A stretch of 64,000 bases of DNA from contig JAFIGX010000012.1 of NCBI GenBank assembly GCA_017849455.1, forward strand, positions 1 through 64,000, written 5' to 3'. The translations under genes and the position numbers were made by a program. The notes beneath the pieces are model-generated. The model searched no databases. It saw nothing but the letters and a program-made list of their open reading frames with translations, and was not told the DNA's origin. Positions 8,306-16,658 of this stretch are shown here, piece after piece (position 1 is the stretch's first letter; each line of letters starts with the position of its first letter). This stretch comes from Pseudobacter sp. Lineage in GTDB: Bacteria; Bacteroidota; Bacteroidia; Chitinophagales; Chitinophagaceae.

Positions 8306-9398
8306 TTATGTGCTCGCTTCCTTTTCCATCATGAGGTAGGCTTTGATAAATCCATCCAGTTCCCCGTCCATGACCGGCTGCACGTTGCCTACTTCATAAT
8401 CGGTCCGGTGGTCTTTGATCATTTTATAGGGGTGAAAAACATAACTCCTGATCTGGCTTCCCCACTCTATCTTCTTCTTGCTGGCATTGGTAGCGTTCTT
8501 CAGTTCTTCGCGCCTGCGCAGCTCTTCTTCATACAAACGGCTCTTCAGCATTTGCAGGGCCATTTCACGGTTCTCGCCCTGGGTACGCGCTTTCTGGCAT
8601 TCCACGATGATGCCGCTGGGCAGGTGTTTCAGTCTCACGGCCGTTTCCACCTTGTTCACATTCTGTCCGCCCTTACCACCACTGCGGTAAAACTCCCATT
8701 CCAGGTCGGCCGGGTTTACTGCCACTTCGATACTGTCGTCTACCAGGGGGTAAACAAATATGGAAGCAAAAGAGGTATGACGACGGGCATTGCTGTCGAA
8801 CGGTGAAATGCGCACCAGCCGGTGCACACCGCTTTCGGCCTTCAGGAATCCGTAGGAAAAAGGCCCATCGAATTGAAGGGTAGCACTTTTGATGCCGGCC
8901 CCGTCCCCATCCTGCCAGTCGAGCTCCGTAACGGACCAGCCCTGTTTTTCGCCATACATGCGATACATGCGGGCCAGCATTTCGGCCCAATCCTGGCTTT
9001 CAGTGCCGCCTGCGCCGCTATTGATCTGCAGCACAGCCGGCAATTCGTCCTCAGGCTGGTTGAGCGTACTCTTGAACTCCGCTTCATCCAGTTGTTGTAA
9101 AGCTTTCTGATAGGCTTCCCTGGTCTCCTCTTCCGAAGCTTCGCCTGCTTTCCAGAAATCGAAGAGCACGGCAAAGTCCTCTACGGCCGATTCGGTCTGC
9201 TCATACAGTTTCATCCAGTATTCGTTCAGCTTGATGTTCTTGAGAATATCGGTAGCCCGTTTGTTATCGTTCCAGAAGCCCGGCGATAAGGATAATTGCT
9301 TATCCTGGTTTACTTTATCACGTCTGTTATCGACGTCAAAGAAACCTCCTCAGGACCACTACACGGTCCCTCATATCTTTGATTTGTTCCTGTGTCAT
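8306..9398 (-). CDS. prfB: Peptide chain release factor 2, made through a programmed +1 frameshift
   Basis: RF2 releases nascent protein at UAA and UGA codons. The coding sequence is split. Frame 0 runs from ATG 9398 and encodes 20 residues ([20 protein letters not shown]) to an in-frame TGA at 9338-9336. A +1 shift then gives [11 protein letters not shown]... and continues to 8306, about 363 residues in total, the normal RF2 length. The recognition tripeptide SPF ([14 protein letters not shown], about 198-200) marks RF2 rather than RF1. The peptidyl-transferase GGQ motif is in [10 protein letters not shown] (about 243-245). It heads an apparent prfB-lipoprotein-pruA operon. A TACCTTTG -7-like box (9413-9406) lies just before the ATG, implying an almost leaderless message. 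Confidence 0.96.
9336..9350 (-). promoter_or_regulatory. prfB programmed +1 frameshift site
   Basis: On the minus strand the order is AGGAGG (9350-9345), TTT, then CTT TGA C. This is the known RF2 autoregulatory cassette: an internal Shine-Dalgarno-like hexamer, the slippery CTT codon and the poorly terminated TGA-C. When RF2 is scarce the ribosome shifts and full-length RF2 is made. Confidence 0.96.
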
Positions 9399-9516
9399 AA
9401 GGGCGCAAAGGTAAAGATTTCGGGGATTATTCGTAGCAAAGAGAAAAAGGGGCAAAGGAGGAAAGGAGGCCGTGATTTTTTTTCCGAACTTCATGACGTA
9501 TAAACTTTGTCGAACT

Positions 9517-10356
9517 ATGAAACATATCAGCCTGATGATACCTGTAATGGTCCTTTGCATTTGCCTGGCAGCCTGCAATGATCATGCTTCCCAAACAAAA
9601 CCTGCTCCGGAGAATAAAGCGGCTTCATTGGCCATCAAAGAAGAAGCCATCACATATGATGATCATGGCGTTACCCTGAACGGCTTTGTTGCCTACGATT
9701 CCGGCAGCAACGTCAAACGCCCTGCCGTACTGGTCGTGCATGAATGGTGGGGGCTGAACGATTATTCGAGGTACCGGGCACGCGAGCTGGCAAAGCTGGG
9801 TTATATCGCCCTGGCCCTGGATTTCTTCGGCAATGGGAAAGTGGCTGACAATCCCGACGACGCCATGAAATACTCGCTGCCTTTTTATAAAGACCCTGCC
9901 ATGGCCAAAAGCCGCGTCGATGCAGGCATTCGGAAAATAAAGGAATTTCCCGTTACCGATACCGGGAAGATAGCTGCCATCGGTTATTGCTTCGGCGGGG
10001 CCATGGTGCTGAATGTGGCCCGGTTGGGCGACGACCTGAAAGGAGTGGTGAGTTTCCATGGTAGCCTGGTGGGAACGCCTGCGCGAAAAGACCTGCTCAA
10101 ATCGAAAGTGCTTGTCTGCAATGGGGCCGACGATACCTTTATCAAACCTGAAGAGATCGCCCGGTTCAAGAAGCAAATGGATTCCATCGGGGCGGATTAT
10201 ACTTTCAAATCATATCCCGGGGCCATCCATGCATTCACCAACCCCAATTCAACAGAGGTAGGGAAGAAATTCAATCTGCATATCGCTTATCAGCCCGCGG
10301 CAGATACTGCTTCCTGGAACGATATGCAGGCATTCTTCAACAGGGTATTCAAATAA
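9517..10356 (+). CDS. Dienelactone-hydrolase-family lipoprotein
   Basis: An alpha/beta hydrolase of the dienelactone hydrolase family with a lipoprotein signal (lipobox CLAAC after MKHISLMIPVMVLCI). The nucleophile is the cysteine in AIGYCFGGAMVL, and the acid and histidine are in GADDTFIKPEE and GAIHAFTNP. The early VVHEWWGLNDYSR is a family hallmark. I chose the ATG at 9517 because the signal peptide starts there; an upstream in-frame start at 9472 would add 15 residues without a signal. The family hydrolyses esters or lactones, and exported members are usually uncharacterised. The gene is convergent with a sensor kinase, with 7 bp between the stops. Confidence 0.88.
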   Translation: MKHISLMIPVMVLCICLAACNDHASQTKPAPENKAASLAIKEEAITYDDHGVTLNGFVAYDSGSNVKRPAVLVVHEWWGLNDYSRYRARELAKLGYIALALDFFGNGKVADNPDDAMKYSLPFYKDPAMAKSRVDAGIRKIKEFPVTDTGKIAAIGYCFGGAMVLNVARLGDDLKGVVSFHGSLVGTPARKDLLKSKVLVCNGADDTFIKPEEIARFKKQMDSIGADYTFKSYPGAIHAFTNPNSTEVGKKFNLHIAYQPAADTASWNDMQAFFNRVFK

Positions 10357-10363
10357 CAGCCCA

Positions 10364-11767
10364 TCAATTCATACTTCTTACCTGCAATGTATAACGGGGA
10401 AGGGTAAAGGAAAATACACTGCCTTTGCCGGGCTCGCTCTGTACAGATAGCCGGCCGCCATTCTTTTCCAGGAACTCTTTGCAGAGCTTCAATCCCAGCC
10501 CGGTACCTGTTTCACTATTGGTACCCCTGGTCGTGAAATAGACTTCCCCGAAAAGCTGGTGGATATTATCATCACTAATGCCTATGCCCGTATCCTGTAC
10601 AAAAACTTCCACAAACTTTTTCTTTTCTGTGGCGCCGACCCATACAGTGCCCGCCGACGGCGTGAACTTGATGGCATTCGATAAAAGATTGCGCAGGACC
10701 AGGTTTATCATCTCCCGGTCGGCATAACAATACATAGGCTGCTGAAGCTTCAGCTCGAGATCTATATTCTTGTTGGAGGCCTGCAACTTTAATAATTGCA
10801 GTGTATCACTGATCAGGGACTGGATGTCGATCACCTCCGGCTCTGGTGATGCATTGCTCATCTGCGATTTCGACCATTGCAGCAGGTTTTCCATCAGGCT
10901 GGTGATATAATTCATTTCGCTCGAAATGCCAGGCAGCATTTCCTTGATCTCTTTGGCCGACAGCCGTTGCTGTTGCATATTCTGGAAGAGGGTACGCAGG
11001 GCGTACATGGGTGTTTTCAGGTCGTGCGCTATCACGGAGAACAATTTGTTCTTGACCTGGTTCAATTCCATCAGCTCACGGGTCTGTTGCTCGAGCAGGG
11101 AAGCTTTCTCGGCGATCTCCTGCCGCTGTCTTTCGATCTCCAGGTTGCGACGGTGCAGTTCCCGGCTTTTCACCAGCAGGCTGAACTGGTAACCACCGTT
11201 CTCCTTTTTGATGAGGATGAGCGCATAAATAATAAAGCCCAGGGCCAATGCCTGGTTGAAGACGAAAAACCAGTAGTTGACGGAAGAGAGCCTGAAATAA
11301 TAATTATGCGGCATCACGGTGGCCAGTGCATAACAACTGGCCGACCACGTGAAGGAAAAAACGATGCTCATGAGCTGCTGCAAAAAGAAAACCGACATCA
11401 CTACATACAGGATGAAGAACAGCTCGATGCCGACATCTACCCTTCCCAGGTAAACGAGGCAGGTAACGAATGGGTATAAGCTAAAATAAACGAGGCGGGA
11501 AAATTCATAATAACCCTCATCATTCAGCCAGAGAACGGTAATACCGATGGCTACGGGCGAAAAGGCTACATACCAGGTGAGCGGCGGGAGATGGTCCTTA
11601 CTGAAAAGCCCGGCAATGCCCAGGATCAGTCCGGCCGCCATCCCGAATATATTAAGCTGGTTGAAAAGGCTCAGTTTTCTTTTTTCAAATTCTTCCATAC
11701 CGGCCCTGGTCCCGATGGACCTGACAAAAATCCAATAGCGCAGCAGGGCCTGGCCGGTGAATTGCAT
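10364..11767 (-). CDS. Membrane sensor histidine kinase
   Basis: The 467-residue protein has about six transmembrane segments (residues 35-190) with little extracellular sequence. A coiled-coil (about 200-245, rich in E, R and Q) follows, then a kinase core. The phosphoacceptor is in the H-box FSVIAHDLKTPMYALR. The ATP-binding part has an N-box NLVLRNLLSNAIKF, G1 VQDTGIGI and G2 GTGLGLKLCKEF. All catalytic elements are intact, and no receiver domain or response regulator is next to it, so the partner is elsewhere. The membrane part resembles 7TM-type sensors; its signal cannot be inferred. Confidence 0.9.
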   Translation of the reverse strand: MQFTGQALLRYWIFVRSIGTRAGMEEFEKRKLSLFNQLNIFGMAAGLILGIAGLFSKDHLPPLTWYVAFSPVAIGITVLWLNDEGYYEFSRLVYFSLYPFVTCLVYLGRVDVGIELFFILYVVMSVFFLQQLMSIVFSFTWSASCYALATVMPHNYYFRLSSVNYWFFVFNQALALGFIIYALILIKKENGGYQFSLLVKSRELHRRNLEIERQRQEIAEKASLLEQQTRELMELNQVKNKLFSVIAHDLKTPMYALRTLFQNMQQQRLSAKEIKEMLPGISSEMNYITSLMENLLQWSKSQMSNASPEPEVIDIQSLISDTLQLLKLQASNKNIDLELKLQQPMYCYADREMINLVLRNLLSNAIKFTPSAGTVWVGATEKKKFVEVFVQDTGIGISDDNIHQLFGEVYFTTRGTNSETGTGLGLKLCKEFLEKNGGRLSVQSEPGKGSVFSFTLPRYTLQVRSMN

Positions 11768-11907
11768 AAAGGGTAATTTTCGGGGAATAGGTGAATGTTA
11801 AACGTTCAGGAAGGATTTTTATTTCACTACCTTTAATGTGCCTTTAATACCCCCGCCCGAACTGGCAGGATTCTTGAAAATCCTATCGATATTATTCATC
11901 CTTAAAT

Positions 11908-12219
11908 ATGAATGCTATGAGTATGCAAAAAGTCATGGTTGGAACGCTTACGGGCGTATTGGCAGGAGTTGCCATCGGTTTGCTGGTGGCGCCTGCATCA
12001 GGGGCAGAAACCCGCCAGAAGATCGCCGATACTGCAGGATCTTTGAAGAAAAAGTGGAACCGCCTGGTAGGCGCCAGCGCCGATGAGCTGGATGAACTGA
12101 AACATGTATTCGAAAACGAGATCACCGGATTGAAAGATGATGTAAGGGAAAGAGTTCTGCAACTGATCAAGGCTGCAAAGGCCAGTGGCAATAATATCAG
12201 GGAACAAACGCTGTTGTAA
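11908..12219 (+). CDS. YtxH-domain protein
   Basis: The 103-residue protein has a short N-terminal transmembrane segment (VMVGTLTGVLAGVAIGLLVAP) followed at once by SGAETRQKIADTAGSL. This is the signature of the YtxH/gas-vesicle-like family (membrane anchor followed by G-x-E-T-R and an amphipathic helix). The rest is a charged helix of about 60 residues. Family members are often stress-induced; their biochemical role is unknown. Several ATGs lie close together (11908, 11917, 11923), so the exact start is uncertain by a few residues. Confidence 0.85.
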   Translation: MNAMSMQKVMVGTLTGVLAGVAIGLLVAPASGAETRQKIADTAGSLKKKWNRLVGASADELDELKHVFENEITGLKDDVRERVLQLIKAAKASGNNIREQTLL

Positions 12220-12352
12220 CAACAAAATACCCCTCTTAAACACGATCCGTACCCTATTTATTTCATACCTGTATCAGGTGATGTTGATCATTTAAAATTG
12301 ATTCATTAGTTAAATTTCTTATCATTGTGTATTAATTGTTAAATGATCGACT

Positions 12353-12784
12353 ATGAAAAAACTACACTCCCGCTTATTTGCACTGCTGATGCTGGTCAGC
12401 CTCTTCTCTTCCCCTGTATTGGCTGCCTCTATGGTAGAGCCGGTCGTACCGGCAACCACTTCCACCCCTTCGGAACCGGATCCTGAAAGCGTAAAAGCAG
12501 CGATGCGCGATTTCAGGGCATTGCCACGTAAGGAAAGAAAGATGCGGATCAAAGAAGCCAAAAAAATGTTCAAAGAGTACAAGGCAGACAAACGTGCAGG
12601 GAAATCGACTGCTGAAACAGACAAAGTGCTGTTGGCAATTCTAGCCATCCTGCTGCCGCCGCTGGCCGTGTACCTGAAAGAAGGTACCTGGAACAACAGG
12701 TGCTGGCTCGCTCTCATCCTTACCTTATTATTCTGGATCCCCGGTGTCGTATATGCCTTACTGGTAGTATTCGACGCAGTTTAG
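12353..12784 (+). CDS. YqaE/Pmp3-family membrane protein
   Basis: The 143-residue protein has a signal peptide (to about residue 24), a basic and proline-rich middle (about 25-90), and a C-terminal Pmp3 domain of two transmembrane helices. That domain holds ILAILLPPLAVYLKEGTW and LLFWIPGVVYALLVVF, the first with the diagnostic PPLAV core. Small Pmp3 proteins influence membrane potential and salt tolerance in yeast and plants. This version has a long extra N-terminal extension, seen in Bacteroidota homologues. A strong terminator follows, so it is probably monocistronic. Confidence 0.88.
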   Translation: MKKLHSRLFALLMLVSLFSSPVLAASMVEPVVPATTSTPSEPDPESVKAAMRDFRALPRKERKMRIKEAKKMFKEYKADKRAGKSTAETDKVLLAILAILLPPLAVYLKEGTWNNRCWLALILTLLFWIPGVVYALLVVFDAV

Positions 12785-12805
12785 GCCCATCTTAACATAG
12801 CTCAG

Positions 12806-12847
12806 AAAAGTCAAAGGTCCGGTATAGTACCCTTACCTTTGACTTTT
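12806..12847 (+). terminator. Intrinsic terminator of the YqaE-family gene
   Basis: A perfect 13-bp stem (12806-12818 with 12835-12847) is followed by further T residues. The 16-base loop carries a small inner GGTA/TACC pair. Confidence 0.88.
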
Positions 12848-12938
12848 TTATATTGGCACTGATCGTAGCAAACATCCTGAGTATTCCTGCCGTTCATTAT
12901 TGGACTTATTATTCCTCAACAGTAAAAACGATCATATT

Positions 12939-13373
12939 ATGAGAAAATATCCAGGTGCTCTTTCAGTGATTGTGACCATCGCCATTTTTGCCTGCAATCA
13001 CCATGCTTCCCCTTCCGGTTCCGCCTCTTCTCTTGAAAAAACACATTGGAAGCTCACGGGCCTCTCCTCCCTGCCCAATGGCCTTCCTTCTTTGGGCAAG
13101 GATGTGACCCTCAGCCTGGATACCGGGCGGGCCGTGGGTTTTGCGGGATGCAACCGGTATTTCGGAGGCTATACGCATAACGGCAGCACCCTCAAGTTTA
13201 ACGGGGTGGCCAGTACGAAAATGTTTTGCCAGGGTGCAATGGAAGCGGAAAACGGGCTGATGCAGGCTTTCAACAATACGGAAAGCTATCATATCACTGG
13301 CCACAGGCTCGCCCTTCTCAAAGGCAATGATACCCTGGCCCGCTTCGAAGCAACGAGACACGTAGCTAAATAA
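12939..13373 (+). CDS. META-domain lipoprotein
   Basis: The 144-residue protein has a lipoprotein-like signal (MRKYPGALSVIVTIAIFACN). A META/HslJ domain follows, recognised from EKTHWKLTGLSSLPNG, the central VGFAGCNRYFGGY (usual pattern G-x-x-G-C-N-x-x-x-G) and the late ARFE strand. HslJ-type proteins are secreted or anchored in the envelope and have been tied to heat and novobiocin stress in E. coli; the mechanism is unknown. The ATG at 12939 is preferred because the signal peptide begins there. The gene is followed by the long inverted repeat at 13387-13461. Confidence 0.85.
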   Translation: MRKYPGALSVIVTIAIFACNHHASPSGSASSLEKTHWKLTGLSSLPNGLPSLGKDVTLSLDTGRAVGFAGCNRYFGGYTHNGSTLKFNGVASTKMFCQGAMEAENGLMQAFNNTESYHITGHRLALLKGNDTLARFEATRHVAK

Positions 13374-13386
13374 TGTTGGTTAATAA

Positions 13387-13461
13387 GTTGAAAAGTTGAT
13401 AGGTTTACAAGGAAATTCCTGCAATTCGGAGTTTTCCTTGTAAACCTATCAACTTTTCAAC
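13387..13461. repeat. 29-bp perfect inverted repeat (hairpin element)
   Basis: Arms 13387-13415 and 13433-13461 are perfectly complementary over 29 bp around a 17-base loop. The outer arm contains an iterated AAGTTGA-like unit (GTTGAAAAGTTGATAGG), and a related GTTGACAGG-like unit continues beyond the right arm. It ends 15 bp before the next ATG. It is far longer than a normal terminator and has no T run, so a dispersed palindromic repeat is more likely. I see only one copy in this window. Confidence 0.9.
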
Positions 13462-13476
13462 CTGTCAACTTTCCTC

Positions 13477-14271
13477 ATGGTACAGGCATATAACTTTCTG
13501 GCCAGTTGGCAATTATTCCCCGAGAAAGGTATCTACGAATCGGGCGATCGTCCGCGATCAGGCATGTATAAAATGGAAGCAGTGGAAGACCAGCGCCTGC
13601 TCACCATCAGCACCAGTTGGGTGACCCTGGAGAACCAGGCATTTTCTTCCGGTTACTCCTTATTGCCCGATGAACAGGAACATACATTCGATAACCCGGA
13701 GATCGCGGATACCGTGAGGGCCGGATTTCCCGATAGTATTACCTTCCACGTCGATTTTTATAAGAACGGACAACCGGTATTACAGGTTTGCCATGAGATC
13801 ATGCCCAATGGTTACCTGAAGATCACCCAAAAAGGCTCCACACAGGAACTTAAAGAATATACCAATGTGGAGTATTATCACAAACAGCTCAATGTGCTGC
13901 CTTATTCCGCATCGGTGGCCGGCGCGCTGATCAAACCCACGGAAGAAGGCGTGATCCGGCACAAGGCCCTTACGGCCATGGAAGAGCAAACGAATATGCA
14001 GCTCGATCAGATCAGACAGCAGATCGAATTACTGGCCCTGCAGGCACGGGAGATCCAGCAGCGGAAAGAGTTGTCCTTGCTTATTTACAATGCCAAACTG
14101 AATTTCTCCCCGGTGATCGGGCAAACCTATTACCTGTATGAAAAGAATGATGGCAGTTTCCTGCTGTCGCTGGTAAGCCCCAAAGAATGGGGCGGTGGCG
14201 CCGGGCCTTATAAACGATCCGTGGCTGCCGTTAAATTACTGGCCGATCATACCTGGATGGAAGTGGTATAA
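13477..14271 (+). CDS. DUF2452-like protein of unknown function
   Basis: The 264-residue soluble protein has no signal peptide. The N-terminal half (about 1-130) is beta-rich and starts YNFLASWQLFPEKGIYE. The C-terminal half carries what I recall as the DUF2452 pattern: SVAGALIKPTEEGVI, then a long helix (about 165-200, ending IQQRKELS), then IGQTYYLYE, LSLVSPKEWG and the final LLADHTWMEVV. No function is known for the family. The reading frame starts right behind the large inverted repeat. The N-terminal strands are part of the fold, so the start at 13477 is likely correct. Confidence 0.7.
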   Translation: MVQAYNFLASWQLFPEKGIYESGDRPRSGMYKMEAVEDQRLLTISTSWVTLENQAFSSGYSLLPDEQEHTFDNPEIADTVRAGFPDSITFHVDFYKNGQPVLQVCHEIMPNGYLKITQKGSTQELKEYTNVEYYHKQLNVLPYSASVAGALIKPTEEGVIRHKALTAMEEQTNMQLDQIRQQIELLALQAREIQQRKELSLLIYNAKLNFSPVIGQTYYLYEKNDGSFLLSLVSPKEWGGGAGPYKRSVAAVKLLADHTWMEVV

Positions 14272-14277
14272 AAAAAT

Positions 14278-14316
14278 GGCCTACCATTTCGTGCATGAAC
14301 AACGAAATAGTAGACC
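14278..14316. terminator. Terminator-like hairpin between convergent genes
   Basis: A 15-bp stem (14278-14292 with 14302-14316) has two G-T-type mismatches and a 9-base loop. It lies between the stops of the DUF2452-like gene and the convergent lipoprotein gene. An A run flanks the 14271 side, so it may serve the minus-strand gene best. Confidence 0.6.
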
Positions 14317-14351
14317 TGTGGAATTAACGGGGAACGGATCAAAGTTCCTTT

Positions 14352-15245
14352 TTATGGCAGAGTAATGATGATGTCGCCGTTTGCTCTTCCTTTGAGAATG
14401 GCTTTGTTATCGCAGTCTCCGGCGCCAAAATCGATGGTGAAATTACTGTTGTTGATCCTGATCGATAGTATGCCCTGTGTGATCCAGCGACAAGCGACAG
14501 GTTTGATAAGGGGTGATTCTACATTCTTCGTTACAGTGATCCCGTTGTTGTATTTGATCTCCGAATGTCCTTCCAGTGAATAAACATCATCCCTGATCGT
14601 CTTCGTATCACTGCCCTGTATCTGTGTTACCACTTTCAGGCCCGACCATGAAAATCCTCTTCCATTGGGCCAGGTGATCTTACCACCTTCTACTTGTACA
14701 GAATATTTACGCACTCCGCCGGAACTTAGATTCGTGAGCGTACGGGTACCTTCGATCGAGACCTTGTTCACCACATAACCATTGAGGCTGATCGAGAGCG
14801 TGGCGCCCGACTGTCGCAGGGGAGCGCTGAAAGTGAGCGCAATAGAGCCTTTCCGGGTCTTTCCATCGAGGCAGACACAGCCATCGCCATAATCGATGGT
14901 GATCGTTTTTGGAAAAGTGCTGTCATTGGGAGAAACGGTGATCTTCGTACAGGGCCCGATCTTGAATTTAAGATCGGCGAACAGGTCGAGCCGGGCTCCC
15001 AGGTTCGCGCCCGGGTTCTGACGGCCCGCCTCCACCACTGTTTCCAGGTCGGACCCGCCCGAAAGGCCGATCTCCGTTACATCATTGTCCTCCGTTTCAG
15101 CAGTAGCGCTCTCTGTGCTGACCGCCTGTACTTCTTCATCACTGACGGGTTTGGATGAAGAGCTGTTATCTTTCTGGCAGGAAAAGATAAGCATCGAGGC
15201 AACAAGAAGCCCCGCCATGCCGGGTACATGGAATTTCATTTTCAT
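14352..15245 (-). CDS. Hypothetical lipoprotein with an internally repeated motif
   Basis: The 297-residue protein has a lipobox (ASMLIFSCQKD, C about 23) followed by a serine-rich and acidic linker (about 25-70). The body is beta-strand-rich. Two stretches look alike: KTITIDYGDGCVCLDGKTRKG (about 115-135) and SNFTIDFGAGDCDNKAILKG near the C terminus. Both follow the pattern TIDxGxGxCxxxxxxKG, which suggests an internal duplication or two copies of a strand-turn-strand unit. I do not recognise the family. It is monocistronic, with convergent and divergent neighbours. Confidence 0.72.
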   Translation of the reverse strand: MKMKFHVPGMAGLLVASMLIFSCQKDNSSSSKPVSDEEVQAVSTESATAETEDNDVTEIGLSGGSDLETVVEAGRQNPGANLGARLDLFADLKFKIGPCTKITVSPNDSTFPKTITIDYGDGCVCLDGKTRKGSIALTFSAPLRQSGATLSISLNGYVVNKVSIEGTRTLTNLSSGGVRKYSVQVEGGKITWPNGRGFSWSGLKVVTQIQGSDTKTIRDDVYSLEGHSEIKYNNGITVTKNVESPLIKPVACRWITQGILSIRINNSNFTIDFGAGDCDNKAILKGRANGDIIITLP

Positions 15246-15405
15246 GATTATGTTTTTAAAGGTGCTGAATTAGTCTATCCATTAGTTTGGAAGGGAATAG
15301 GGACAGGGGGTTTAATAGGGCTTTAACAAATTTGTCTGAACCATGATTTAATGGATTTTATGGGTTGGGAAGAAAGGTCGTTGATAGACTTCTTATATTC
15401 GTGGC

Positions 15406-16434
15406 ATGACACCAATGATCGATTTGCGTTCCGATACGATGACAAAGCCTACGCCCGGAATGCTCAAAGCCATGATGAGCGCTGAAGTGGGCGATGATGT
15501 ATTCGGCGAAGACCCCACAGTGAATGAACTGGAGGCCAGGACTGCCGCATTGTTCGGTATGGAAGCGGCCCTCTACTGCCCTACCGGCACTATGTCGAAC
15601 CAGGTAGCCATCAAAGCGCATACCCGTCCGGGTGATGAAGTGATCTGCGACCAGTCTGCCCACGTATACCAGTATGAAGGTGGAGGCATTGCCTTCCATT
15701 CAGGCGCGCAGGTAAAACTGTTACCAGGTGACCTCGGAAGGATCGATGCCGCACAGATAGCGGCGGCCATCAACCCCGACGACCTGCACAAAGCCCGTAC
15801 CTCACTGGTCTGCCTGGAGAACACTTCCAACCGTGGCGGGGGCAGTTGCTATGAGATCGAAGCCATCAAAAGCATCAGGGCACTCTGCGATGAGAAAGGC
15901 CTCTCCCTTCACCTCGACGGGGCCAGGCTTTTCAACGCACTGGTGGCTACCGGTGAAAAACCAGCTTCATTCGGACAACTATTTCACAGCATTTCTGTTT
16001 GTTTGAACAAGGGATTGGGTTGCCCTATCGGCAGCGTGCTGCTCGGTACAGGAGCATTCATCAGGCAGGCCCGCAGGGTCCGGAAAGTATTTGGCGGCGG
16101 TATGCGGCAGGCTGGATATATGGCTGCTGCCGGGCTGTATGCGCTCGACAATCATATAGAGCGATTGGCAGATGATCACCGGCACGCAAAGCAGATCGCT
16201 GCGGCCTTGAAAAAAACGGATTATATCGCCGGGGCCCTGCCTGTGGAGACCAATATCATCATCGCGGAAATAAAAGCGCCCTGGCAGCCGGCACAGATCA
16301 GTGCCAAACTGAAAGAGCGAAATATACTTGCCCTGCCCATCTCCCCCACACAGATCAGGATGGTACTGCATTTGGGAGTGACGGACGAAATGGTGGAACG
16401 ACTGGAAAAGGAACTGCCTGCCCTGGTGGACTAA
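15406..16434 (+). CDS. Threonine-aldolase-family PLP enzyme (low-specificity L-threonine aldolase)
   Basis: A fold-type-I PLP enzyme of 342 residues. The N terminus [16 protein letters not shown] is the threonine-aldolase hallmark. The PLP-binding lysine is in [14 protein letters not shown], with the aspartate that holds the pyridine nitrogen in [11 protein letters not shown]. The family cleaves L-threonine or L-allo-threonine to glycine and acetaldehyde, and related members act on phenylserine. An ATG three codons in (15415) may be the true start. A TATATTCG box (15394-15401) ends only 4 bp before the first ATG, so a transcript starting about 7 bases later would begin at or after it. Confidence 0.9.
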   Translation: MTPMIDLRSDTMTKPTPGMLKAMMSAEVGDDVFGEDPTVNELEARTAALFGMEAALYCPTGTMSNQVAIKAHTRPGDEVICDQSAHVYQYEGGGIAFHSGAQVKLLPGDLGRIDAAQIAAAINPDDLHKARTSLVCLENTSNRGGGSCYEIEAIKSIRALCDEKGLSLHLDGARLFNALVATGEKPASFGQLFHSISVCLNKGLGCPIGSVLLGTGAFIRQARRVRKVFGGGMRQAGYMAAAGLYALDNHIERLADDHRHAKQIAAALKKTDYIAGALPVETNIIIAEIKAPWQPAQISAKLKERNILALPISPTQIRMVLHLGVTDEMVERLEKELPALVD

Positions 16435-16449
16435 AAGGGGAAAATGAAA

Positions 16450-16474
16450 AGAGGACAGCACTCGGCTGCCCTCT
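16450..16474 (+). terminator. Terminator-like hairpin after the threonine-aldolase gene
   Basis: A 10-bp stem (16450-16459 with 16465-16474) has one mismatch and a 5-base loop, and starts 16 bp after the stop codon. No strong T run follows, so its efficiency is uncertain. Confidence 0.45.
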
Positions 16475-16508
16475 CTCAACCTAATTCACACAGGTTGCAG
16501 GGTTTAGG

Positions 16509-16606
16509 GGGTATACGTAGGGAAAATAATATGTATAAAGAGAAGTTTTTTTTCAATTCAACCTCCGGGTACGTAAACCTTTTTTATTCGACCTAGTAGT
16601 ATACCC
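16509..16606. promoter_or_regulatory. Separated inverted repeat GGGTATAC/GTATACCC upstream of pgi
   Basis: GGGTATAC at 16509-16516 and its exact complement GTATACCC at 16599-16606 face each other. Each is followed (left) or preceded (right) by TAGG/CCTA. They lie 53-150 bp before the pgi start and could be two binding sites for one regulator. This is based on symmetry only. Confidence 0.35.
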
Positions 16607-16639
16607 TTAGAAATACCTACAGGGATTTAGAAGCTTTAT

Positions 16640-16647
16640 TATTTTTG
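16640..16647 (+). promoter_or_regulatory. Candidate -7 promoter box of pgi
   Basis: TATTTTTG matches TAnnTTTG exactly and lies 11 bp before the pgi ATG, predicting a very short leader. I see no good TTTG at the -33 position, so this is tentative. Confidence 0.4.
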
Positions 16648-16658
16648 AGATCAATACA

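Noticed and set aside
12240..12260. GATCCGTACCC shared with about 5026-5036
   Set aside because: An 11-base match between two places is expected many times in 64 kb.
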